Below are positions 55,951-64,000 of a stretch of DNA of 64,000 bases, piece by piece. Origin of the DNA: Symsagittifera roscoffensis. Lineage: Eukaryota; Xenacoelomorpha; Acoela; Convolutidae. A program made the position numbers and the translations under genes. The notes beneath the pieces were generated by a model, which searched no databases, had not been told where the DNA came from, and was given only the letters and a program-made list of their open reading frames with translations. The DNA lies in assembly GCF_963678635.1 (NCBI RefSeq), contig NC_087066.1:48393129-48457128 (forward strand), read 5' to 3'. The first letter of the stretch is position 1. Each line of letters begins with the position of its first letter.

Positions 55951-57700
55951 AAAAAATGTGACATCGGAAATCGGGATAACATTCTAAATCAAAACTCTAA
56001 ACTTTGTATATGAATGTCTTAAAACCCTGAGTCTTAAAACTCAATTCATTTTCTGTTTGTGTAATTTTAAATTACATTCTAAAATTAGTCAACTTGAGGA
56101 AATGTCGTTTAAATACATTTCATAGTATGAATAGTTTGAGTTTAGTTGTATGTTTTTTGAGTCTTTTTATTGGCGCCATTGGAGCTGTCTGAGGTTTTGC
56201 GTAATTTGAGTAATTTTTTAAGGAACTGCCAGCTGACGTTGTGTGTGTGTGTGGTATCTAAAACAGTTGTAGTTGTTATTGATTTACTGTCAACTTGGAG
56301 GATTATTGATTCAGAATTAAAGTATGGAACTCGCGTTTTTCTCAAATCTGTTTACACCTTCCGCACCGCCACCGCTCTCAAAAAATCGACATCCTGTGGG
56401 GAGAAGTGAACCCCTGGGGTTGGTGTAGGAGGTTTTCAAGGAGAGGTATACGAAAAAATGCACAAAAAGTTGTATGGGTTGTTCACAATTACAACCCTCT
56501 CCCTCCCCATTATAATCGGTTGAAAATTTTTTAAATTGTAATTAAAAAGAAATTGACAACAGAAATCGATTATTATCCATGAAAATCTAGTGCGGGTACA
56601 AAGTCAAGGTTTTCAAAGAAACAGTTTTATGCGATACTAAATTTTGTAGATGTTTCTGAGCCAGTGTTTAACTGCAAAACAAACGATAAAAACCGATTCC
56701 AAACATTTTTCAAAATAAACAAATTTTTTGCTCGGAGTTTTAAAAGAAGTATACAAACAAGAATAGCCTTTTGCTGTGCAAGTCGCACAGAATGTTCTGA
56801 CCATATTCATGGAAAAATAGAAAAAACCTTTTTAATGTTCTTTGAATTAATCTTGTTTTAAGCGGTTGGTGTGATTCCAGAACTGTATGATTGCGTAAAG
56901 AATTAACAAACTAGGTCTGATCGACAAAATTTAATTTCAAAAATCGAATACTAAACAAAAAAAAAATAAGAAAATACTGAAAGAAATACTGGAAGAAAAT
57001 ACTGGAAGAAAATCCTGAAAGAAATATCTAAAAATAATTTCCTTGATAGTAAAATCAAGTTTTATGAACCTAAAATTATTTTAGAAATAATTAATTTCCA
57101 TATAACGAACATTACTAGATCGCAATTTTCGCTTGCAATTAAACTGAAAATCAAAAATGTTAAATATTTTAAACCAGTTTTTCTGAACACTGGGAAAAAC
57201 TTTTGAAATTCTATTGATGTCGTTCGAATCACAACTGAAAGGGCTTCAATATGATATACCACTCAACTCTCTCCGATGATTATTGGTGGTTGTTAGTTTT
57301 GCGTCACACAATGCTTTATCCCAGTTCACGTTTCAATGTACCTCGCATCGAATTCACTTCAGAATTTCTCTCAGGAAATTTTTCATAGAAGTTTCGCTGA
57401 AATATCTGAAATGAAGTTGGGTTTCAACCTAGTCTCGCTTTTGCTAGTGGTTGTTACATATCTGGTAACGGAAGTAATTTCCGAGTAAGACTAAACTCAG
57501 TATTAGACTAAAGAGTTTCATGACTCTATTTGCTCAAAAACAGATAGCATGACGAGCAGAATTTACCGGAGACAACTCTATGAGATACCGCGATTTTTTT
57601 TTAACTTACCCCGGGCACAAAGTTTGCATTTTCACTGTACTTTTGCATGCTAGTATAACTAACTGCGGCGTGCTCATTTTGAGAAAATTTAATGAATTTT
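55951..57700. other. No recognised gene
   Basis: AT-rich. Contains a short 'tgtgtgtgtgtg' tract near 56244 and, at 56970-57027, four imperfect 16-17 bp units of 'aaatactggaagaa'. Plus-strand frames at 56170-56409 and 56664-56861 have no motif. 57400-57690 is featureless. Confidence 0.5.
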
Positions 57701-57701
57701 C

Positions 57702-57911
57702 GGCTCTTTTCCAGTTTCCCCCAGTTCAATTTTGAAAAGTCTATTCAACGTTGTCATAATGCAATGAAATTTGGCGTGGCGAACAAATCGACAATTCTGA
57801 ACAGACTTGTTCTTCATACTTTACAGCGTAACATCACGCATTTAGACGTAATAACACCTAAAACAAACATAAAACTCGGTATTTTGAAAGGGGGGAAACT
57901 GGAAAAGAGCC
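57702..57911 (+). mobile_element. MITE-1 copy, 210 bp, perfect 8-bp target duplication
   Basis: Begins GGCTCTTTTCCAGTTTCCCC and ends with the inverted form GGGGAAACTGGAAAAGAGCC. Flanks are 'gaattttc' at 57694-57701 and again at 57912-57919. It lies about 240 bp downstream of the third HSP20-like gene. Confidence 0.9.
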
Positions 57912-58116
57912 GAATTTTCAAATAGGGGGAGTGAAAAAAGCCAATACTGCTTTGGTCCCATCTTGCATGCTAATTTTTCAATTCCAAACACAGTTAGTCT
58001 TGAACTTCAGACAAATAACCAATTCTTAGTAGCTTCATGAAGCAATACTCGACTAAAACTAATTTTGCTAAAATTAACTGCAAAAAAGCGATGAATTTCT
58101 TGAGTTATACTATATA

Positions 58117-58124
58117 TATTTAAT
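58117..58124 (-). terminator. Candidate polyadenylation signal (ATTAAA) of the 510-aa gene
   Basis: On the minus strand 'attaaa' occurs about 30 bp after the stop codon in 'aaccaattaaatatatat'. It is a common variant of AATAAA, but AT-rich chance occurrence is possible. Confidence 0.35.
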
Positions 58125-58150
58125 TGGTTCGTTGCAGAAGTAGGCTTAGT

Positions 58151-59683
58151 TCACGATCGACTGCTGTAGCGAGTAGAAGAGGGTCGAGAGCTACCGGTGA
58201 CCGCTGACGGTCTTGCTTCGGGGTAGGCGGTCGGTTTCCTTGTGCTGCCTGTGTTCACTGTACTTGGCCTTACGCTACCGCTTGCAGTTAAATTTTCCCT
58301 TGATCCCCCATACATCCCGGAAGCACGTGATCCAGCTTGTGATCCAGCACGTGACATGTTGTGAGATCCGCCGCGAGAGTAACCCTGAGAACCTCCGCCT
58401 GGTTGGTAGCTTTGGGAGCCAGCAGCTGACATCTTTTGTGACCCAGAGGGTGCATACGCCTGCGAACCAGATCGTGACATGTTCTGAGAACCAGCACGAG
58501 AGTAACCCTGAGAACCCCCGCCTGGTTGGTAGCTCTGGGAACCGCCAGCTGACATCCTCTGCGACGCAGAAGGTGCATAAGCCTGCGATCCAGCTCGTGA
58601 CATGTTCTGAGACCCAGCACGAGAGTAACCCTGTGATCCTCCGCCTGGTTGGTAGCTTTGGGAACCGGCAGCTGACATCCTTTGCGACGCAGAAGGTGCA
58701 TAAGCCTGCGATCCTGCTCGTGACATATTTTGCTGCGATCCTCCCCGTGAGAAGGACTGTGAGCCGGGACGCGACATAACGCGTGAACCAACTTGAGAGC
58801 CCGCTCGTGATCCTGGTCGGGACCCTACTTGTGAACCGGCTCGTGATCCGCCGGCAGAGAACGAATTTCCCTGAGCCTGGGATGGCCTTGGACCCCCTTG
58901 GGTCGCATACGAGTAACGAATTGTAGGTTCGGACGTTCGGGAGTTTGCATATGGTTTGGACTGATGAGAGGCAGATGTGGGGTGTTTGGATACTCGGTAC
59001 CTCGTGCGACCTGACTGCCCAGTGGACGACGGACGGTACCCACCACCGCCTTGAAGTTCAGCAGATCCCATTGATGCAGCTCCGTGGTTGTGATGCATAG
59101 ATTGCCTGGATGGATGAGATCCCGAACCTCCCCCAGAAGCCAAAGTTCTACGCTGTGACGGCCCTCCAACTTGGGATCCTCTCTGGCTAGGCAAAGGAGT
59201 GATTCCTTGATCGTCACCACACCAGTTGTCCGGACCAGGGTATGAAGGCCGTGGGTTTATTATGGGAGGTGGATGGGGCGGCTGCTGCTTGTGCCCTGAA
59301 ACTATAACAACCATGCCACTATTACCGTTTTCAATCCTTGGTTGCACGCTTCCGGGATCAACGTCTTGGGGAATCGAGACACACTGGAAAAACTTAACGC
59401 CTTCGAAGCCACGAGTAGGTACGCTTTGCCGACCGAACCTCTCCGAAGCACATCCTTTCACTGTAACATCTTCTTGAGATATCTGCACGTCAATTTCATC
59501 TTCTTGTAGACCGCTACAGTCGAAAATTGCCATCCATCTGTCTGCTTCGTTATGTATTTCAGGCGCTTGGTGACTTGGGTAGTTTGGTCTTTGACTGTTC
59601 ATAGCTTGAGCAGATAGTCTTCCCTGGCTTTGAGGCATAGAAAGACTACCACTCTGTCCACGACTCTGGCTTATAAAAGACAT
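58151..59683 (-). CDS. HSP20-like protein with long Gly-Ser-rich repeat tail, 510 aa
   Basis: A small-heat-shock-protein-like domain attached to an exceptionally long low-complexity tail. Start: ATG at 59683 in 'aaaatgtct'; an open extension of ten codons upstream lacks an ATG. N-terminal Ser/Gln-rich arm (1-45). Alpha-crystallin domain about 46-131: D-R-W-M-A-I-F-D-C-S-G-L (48-59), V-T-V-K-G-C (73-78), K-F-F-Q-C-V-S-I-P-Q-D-V-D (97-109), S-G-M-V-V-I-V (122-128). A Pro-rich linker follows, then Gly/Ser/Arg/Gln tail of about 370 residues with G-S-R-x and G-S-Q-x tetrads and three exact 41-residue repeats. TGA at 58151. Family proteins are usually 140-250 aa, so this is more than twice normal length. 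Tail composition suggests a condensate-forming or cross-linking scaffold; that is inference. Confidence 0.85.
   Translation of the reverse strand: MSFISQSRGQSGSLSMPQSQGRLSAQAMNSQRPNYPSHQAPEIHNEADRWMAIFDCSGLQEDEIDVQISQEDVTVKGCASERFGRQSVPTRGFEGVKFFQCVSIPQDVDPGSVQPRIENGNSGMVVIVSGHKQQPPHPPPIINPRPSYPGPDNWCGDDQGITPLPSQRGSQVGGPSQRRTLASGGGSGSHPSRQSMHHNHGAASMGSAELQGGGGYRPSSTGQSGRTRYRVSKHPTSASHQSKPYANSRTSEPTIRYSYATQGGPRPSQAQGNSFSAGGSRAGSQVGSRPGSRAGSQVGSRVMSRPGSQSFSRGGSQQNMSRAGSQAYAPSASQRMSAAGSQSYQPGGGSQGYSRAGSQNMSRAGSQAYAPSASQRMSAGGSQSYQPGGGSQGYSRAGSQNMSRSGSQAYAPSGSQKMSAAGSQSYQPGGGSQGYSRGGSHNMSRAGSQAGSRASGMYGGSRENLTASGSVRPSTVNTGSTRKPTAYPEARPSAVTGSSRPSSTRYSSRS
58351..58719 (-). repeat. Three 123-bp in-frame coding repeats in the HSP20-like tail
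   Basis: Marker 'gtgacat' (the M-S-R codons, minus strand) falls at 58351, 58474, 58597 and 58720, exactly 123 bp apart, giving 41-residue units with sub-blocks A-G-S-Q, N-M-S-R, A-Y-A-P-S, M-S-A, S-Y-Q-P-G-G-G-S-Q-G-Y-S-R. Most differences between units change few residues, which suggests selection on the peptide or recent expansion. Confidence 0.9.
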
Positions 59684-59970
59684 TTTTATATTGTTTTCCT
59701 TGTTGTTCAACAATTAAGATGTTTTTTTTGTTGTCTTCGTTTTGTAGTTGAATTTTTCAAAGCGTGAGTTTAGTTATTTTGCTTATATTTTTCGCGGGAT
59801 TTTTCAAAAGATGGCATCGAATCAAAAAGTCATTTTCAATTTATCGGTTGTATACACTGAGGCTCTTTTTCTTTTTCCCCCCACCTCACATATCCATCAG
59901 TTTTATGTTGTAACGAGGGGTTTTACAAGGTTAAGTATGAGGACCAAATAAGTTTTTCATAGTGAGTTGA
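59684..59970. promoter_or_regulatory. Upstream region of the 510-aa HSP20-like gene
   Basis: Only about 290 bp separate the start codon from the LTR-like repeat at 59971. Phrases such as 'gaatttttcaaag' and 'gggatttttcaaaag' contain GAA and TTC words, but no properly spaced heat-shock element was found. Promoter elements of the neighbouring retroelement or MITE could act here; untested. Confidence 0.3.
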
Positions 59971-60002
59971 AGTCCGGGGTGGCTCACTCATAGAGTAATT
60001 TC

Positions 60003-60216
60003 GGCTCTTTTCCAGTTTCCCCCTTCAAATTCAATTTTGAAAAGCTTATTTAACGTTGTCATAATGCGATAAAAATTGGCGTGGTGAACAAATCGACAAC
60101 TGTGAACAGATTTGTTCCCCATGTTTTACAGCGTAACATCACGCGTTTAGCCGTAATAACACGCAAAACAAACATAAAACTCGGTATTTTAAAAGGGGGG
60201 AAACTGGAAAAGCGCC
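60003..60216 (+). mobile_element. MITE-1 copy, 214 bp, inserted in the LTR-like region
   Basis: Ends GGCTCTTTTCCAGTTTCCCC and GGGGAAACTGGAAAAGCGCC. Flanking octamers 'gtaatttc' (59995-60002) and 'ctaatttc' (60217-60224) agree at seven of eight positions. The homologous site at about 33316-33323 reads 'gtaatttc' once, followed by the same right flank, so this is an insertion with a known empty site. Confidence 0.92.
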
Positions 60217-60959
60217 CTAATTTCAGATAAGCTACACCGTCTGTTCGTGACGCTATCTTTATTTCAGCCGGATAGATTCGTGAAACTTCTTAGTCTAACA
60301 CCGATCTTGATCTTAATCTTATATTCCTAGTCTGAATAGATCTAGTGTATACTGGAATTTGCGAGGTTAGATATCAGGAACTGTTCTGGAGAAGAACAAC
60401 TACTTGCTAACCTAAATAAATTCTGTTCTGGCTGAAACTATAAATAGTTTGAGCGTTACAAATTTTTGTAAGTGTTAGTTATGGATCATGATTGGTTAAT
60501 AAGAAGTATTTTATAGAGATAGTTTTAACAATAAAATAATTGTATAAAAATACTAGTTTTAAACTGGTTCCACCCATTCGAGGTTTAGAAAAAAATTTTA
60601 AGTTAAATGTTTGTTGTTGTGAAGGATCGATGGATAAGTTTTTGTATTCAGGGAGTAGATCCTTTTGAAGCAGTGGTTGCGTGAACAGGAGAAGGAATCA
60701 GTTGCTCGTGTTGAGGAGTAGTTGGCTTCGTAGAGAAAGAATGGGTACAGTTAATCGTTCTTCAGAAGTGGGTCTCGTATATCCAGATTTTGTTGAGTGA
60801 TCGTGTTGAGTGGTCGTGTCAAGATTTCAGATTTATACAAAAATTTATTGATTTCGTTAAGTTAGAGCGAGACTACGTGCATTCTCAACTGTTCATAGAA
60901 CAGAGAGATAGTGTTTGGCTTCCATGTGTGAAGCGCCAAGTGACTAGGATTCGTATGTG

Positions 60960-61140
60960 AGTTTAACATCGAGTTGGCCATGTTCTTCTTCAATGGGTGC
61001 CTTTGCTGCGACGTTGGTTGCAAACTTTAAATCCTGTGAGGGTTGTGACTACGTCAACAAACCAAAGGATTTGCCATTCCAGAGCCGGACTGTCATCGAG
61101 TTTTCATCTTCATTCGCTGCTCGTTTCTTTGCCCTGAGAA
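60960..61140 (-). other. Conserved block, second copy (matches 33754-33957)
   Basis: Minus strand again reads K-A-P-I-E-E-E-H-G-Q-L-D-V before a stop; plus strand is open. Divergence from the E1 copy is spread over all codon positions as far as I can judge by eye. Confidence 0.4.
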
Positions 61141-61755
61141 ATCTTTTTACATTGTATATTTATATCTGCATCTTATTAGTAAGACCAGTTTTAATTCTTA
61201 CTTTATCAGTTGTTGTGGCAAAAGCGTTTTATTAGTTGGGTTATTATAAAGAATCGCTCACCCTAGAGCTACTCCTAGTAAAAATTGTGTGTCGGGATCT
61301 TAGCACATGGTGGGCACATGAACCTCGAGTGACGTCGTTCTGGTGGGTGAGGACAGAAGATTGTGTATTTTACCGTCTCTTTGAGCAGAGTCTCTTTTTG
61401 TGTTTAATTTTTGTTCTTTTTTATCAGGTATTTTTCTTGTTTTTTTCTCGGGTTGTGTATTTTTTCACAAAACGACATAGTTCGTAAAATGTTGGCGAGG
61501 GGTTTTGAGAAAAGTGAATTTTTATAAAGGCCCACATAAAATGGTTAGTAACATTTATTTGTTTGATGAATAATTTACTTATTCGTAAATTAAGTTTACA
61601 GCACTTTTAATCAATTATTGCTCTAATTATAATTTGACTTCACTGATATAGTTTATGGTTCATCGTCAGATGAAAGATCAAAAAGTCTAAATAGAGTTTA
61701 ATTTTTATTTCTTCTTGTTTTATTTTATTCTTTTAAAGAAATGACTTGTGAAATC

Positions 61756-62600
61756 TTAAAGAAAAAGGTGAAACACAATTCTAGAAATGGTGGGTGATTT
61801 GTTTATTGGGGTTAGTGAGAAAATAAATTCATACTTACGAAGATTCTGGGTCGGCAAAAATTCAATGGGAAAGTTAGTTTTAATAATGTCGTAAATTGTT
61901 AAAAGCCTGGCAAGCATGCGTATTACACTTTTAGTGCGGAGCAGTGGCAAAAGAAGTTCAAGCGCTCTGATGATATTCACCTCTTTGAGGACAGCTGGAA
62001 TTTTGCGGAGGGAATGTTGTATTAGATTGTATAAAATTTGGTTAAATTTACAGTTATGTATTTTTTCTTGTAGGGCTATTTCGATGGGATGTATATATTG
62101 GGATGATGATAGGCGGGAATCTCCGAGTAAGAAACTGTTAGTTAAGGGGCAAAAGATGTACATCTGACGGACAGGGTCGTACTTACGGAGAATGCCGTGT
62201 AAAATAGTGGATTTAATACAAAATGTGAAGTTTAAGAGGTAAGGAGATGTCTCTTTAGAATTAATGAACATGAAGCAATGATGTGGGTTGAGGGATATTG
62301 AACTGTGGAGAAAGTGTCGTTGGATGAAACAATAATTATATAATTGTGCAATAATTTAGTTTTCCACGTGAGTTCATGTGAACAGTGAATATATTTTTCT
62401 GTTGGTGTTAGAAAGTTAAATGTAAGTGCAAAGTGTTCAAAGTTACTGAAGAAGGGTTCGTAAGCTTTAGTGTTTGATATTGTGTGGTCTATAATATGGT
62501 CGATTTTTTCTCAGTCCTTTTTAGATGGAAAATATAATCTGAGCTGAATTATTTCCGCGTTGAATTTACGGTCAATGTCAAATGGTGAATCTTCCATTTA
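61756..62600 (-). pseudogene. Accessory ORF of the env-bearing element, copy E4 only
   Basis: Minus-strand frame 62271-61756 (171 codons, M-F-I-N-S-K-E-T-S-P start; L-L-P-L-L-R-T-K-S-V-I-R-M-L-A-R near the middle; ends near E-F-I-F-S-L). A second frame begins at an ATG near 62597 (M-E-D-S-P-F-D-I-D-R), stays open except for one TGA, and overlaps it one frame off. Together they look like one gene of roughly 270-280 codons with one stop and one shift. It lies 3' of the env-like region and before the LTR-like end, a position where simple gypsy elements have no gene. 'cttcgtaagtatg' near its end contains a potential 5' splice site. No family recognised. The 61501-61755 interval is featureless. 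Confidence 0.45.
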
Positions 62601-63367
62601 TCCATTTATCTGACAACAATATAATTGTAATGATTAAGGTTATCTGTTAGCTTTTTTTGCAATGGATCTACTTAATGTTTGGTTTAGTCCTATTTGCATT
62701 CTGATTAACGCAAAGTTCGCTAGCTAATTGAAGAATGATAGAGTAAAAAAGTTCGTAATTGTCGGGAGTTTTTCTTATGGATTCTTTTAGTGGTTTAACA
62801 AAGTTATAGTAGAAAATCCTTGAAATTGTGGGGAGTAGGGAATGTTCATCTACACACTGTGCTCAATGGGCTGCGTTCTCTCCATTGTAGTAGGTATAGT
62901 GGAGGAAAAAAGGAAGGTTCTGTATTAAAAATTCAGGTGCATTCGTATGATATGGGTAGTGGGAATAAAATCGGGATGATTGTGGGCGGCCAATGAGCAG
63001 TTGTGGATTAGCGTCAGGGTATTTTGCGTTTCATAAAAATATGTGTGCACGCGTAGAGTAAAATAAAGACAGAGGGGAGAGAGGAGTCGGAGATTGAAGT
63101 TGAGTGGGTTAGTTGATGAATTGCTAATGAATTAATTTGGTAATGAATCTGCTGCTGCTGAGTAAAAAAGTAATCTAAATCATGCTCTAGTTGGTCGTCT
63201 GTGATTGGGCTGGTTGCAACGGGTGCATTACTTGAGAGATGTTAAAGAATAGCGGTAAAGTCAATGTGAGAGTAAGAAGAAAGAGAGGGTTTAACAGTTA
63301 TAGGTGGAGTTCTGGGATCAAAAATTGCTTGAGAAAAATTAGTGGGACTGTTTCCAGAGTCGAGGAA
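62601..63367 (-). mobile_element. Interior of copy E4
   Basis: Mostly frame-broken sequence. From 63000 it is homologous to 35020-35400 in copy E1, while 61850-63000 has no counterpart there. Confidence 0.5.
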
Positions 63368-64000
63368 TTAATCGGTAGTTTCTATTAAAACTAGGTATGG
63401 TTTTGAAAACTGTTTGAAGTGAATCATCTGAGTCGATGCGTGCTGAATTACAAGAAAACTGGGTAAGGAGGTAGAGGTGAGGTCTGAAACTCTAATGAGG
63501 AAATTGTGGCGGTGGAGATTGGATGGATAGAAAAGGGAACGGGTGAGGGATCCCATTTGGCGACTCATCGTGGGCTAAAAAGATGATTGTTATGAGAACG
63601 AAATTTTCGGGTGTGCGGTTGTTCATCAATTTGTTCATATGTGTCGACAATTGTGGGTGGTTGGAGTGCTATATGAGATATGGGGCTTCGTTGTAAGTTA
63701 CTAGAATGAAGTATCCGTTCGATGAACAAGAGTAATTTTCTATAACTTTGTTGGACTAGTGATAGAGGATGAATTTTTGTAAACTGTGTTGAAATTGATG
63801 GTGATATAGGTGTCGTATTTATATTTTCCTGCGGAGAGTCGTATGTCTTTAGTTTTGTAAAAAACATTTTTTTATATTCGCCAACTTTTGAGTCAAGAAG
63901 GATTTTGTTAATGAAGATGGAAAGTTTTCCTTAAAATCCTGCGAATAAAATGCGTTCTACGCTAGTTTCTCTATTGACTTGTGGATGTATTGAGCAAGTA
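63368..64000 (-). pseudogene. Env-like C-terminal part and overlapping ORF, copy E4, cut by the window end
   Basis: Frames 63867-63565 and 63568-63368 match 35890-35408 of copy E1, and 63900-64000 matches the stretch following E1's hydrophobic anchor (R-K-A-S-V-A-R-type against K-K-A-S-V-A-C). The second frame carries T-R-S-L-F-Y-P-S-N-L-H-R-H-N, as in E1 (V-P-F-P-I-H-Q). The rest of env and pol lie beyond the window. Confidence 0.55.

Larger units (their letters stand above)
59971..61500 (-). mobile_element. 3'-terminal (LTR-like) region of the env-bearing element, copy E4
   Basis: Matches 33290-34360 phrase for phrase ('gtccggggtggctcactca', 'acaccgtctgttcgt', 'gatctagtgtatactgg', 'gcgccaagtgactagga', 'cgctcaccctaga') apart from a MITE insertion at 60003-60216. 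The element lies on the minus strand and continues past the right end of the window. Confidence 0.65.

Noticed and set aside
58213-58779. 188-codon open frame on the plus strand
   Set aside because: Antisense of the 123-bp repeats in the 510-aa HSP20-like gene; the open frame follows from the repeat's codon structure and has no motif of its own.
58288-59220. Two further long minus-strand frames (58288-58791 and 58825-59220)
   Set aside because: Alternative frames of the HSP20-like gene, lacking its domain pattern.
33290-61500. 33290-34360 and 59971-61500 as the two LTRs of a single element
   Set aside because: Both lie 3' of env-like remnants on the same strand and a host gene plus other element copies lie between; they are 3' ends of two separate copies.

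Overview
The window looks like nuclear DNA of an invertebrate animal. It is AT-rich, long stretches have no gene, and a 200-N scaffold gap sits at 14759-14958. I saw no operons and no rRNA; I looked for tRNA B-box-like sequences by eye and saw none. The transposon set is typical of animals: BEL/Pao and env-bearing Ty3/gypsy-type LTR elements, a mariner/Tc1-like transposase, a Mutator-like (MULE) transposase, a LINE fragment and several MITE families. I cannot name the species or phylum from sequence alone.

Only three loci look like intact host genes. All three are intronless as read, lie on the minus strand, and encode small-heat-shock-protein-like (HSP20/alpha-crystallin domain) proteins: 11356-11754 (132 aa), 24463-25068 (201 aa) and 58151-59683 (510 aa). 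The last two share a W-x5-C, C-x44-C alpha-crystallin domain and carry Gly-Ser-rich tails, short (GSKP repeats) in one and very long (with an exact 123-bp coding repeat) in the other.

Layout. 1-11 kb: dispersed repeats, a TA-flanked 728-bp inverted-repeat element (6572-7299), a 294-bp MITE with a perfect 8-bp target duplication (7922-8215), and a BEL/Pao integrase relic between 157-bp direct repeats (9892-10966). 11-14.8 kb: first HSP20-like gene, then MITEs nested in an older repeat, up to the gap. 15-24 kb: stacked tandem duplications (units of about 1335, 807, 1611 and 1020 bp), three of their junctions in poly(C). 24-33 kb: second HSP20-like gene, LINE, mariner and MULE relics, minisatellites. 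33.3-55.2 kb: a minus-strand array of decayed env-bearing Ty3/gypsy-type copies with three integrase and two reverse transcriptase regions, including a nearly identical 3448-bp tandem duplication. 55.47-55.95 kb: an isolated GC-rich coding-like block with an acidic stretch and an AT-hook-like end. 56-60 kb: third HSP20-like gene with MITEs on both sides. 60-64 kb: 3' part of another copy of the env-bearing element, carrying an extra ORF and a MITE whose empty site is preserved at 33.3 kb.

All coordinates were read by eye, so repeat edges are approximate unless target duplications fix them. Family assignments rest on motif recognition, not on database searches.
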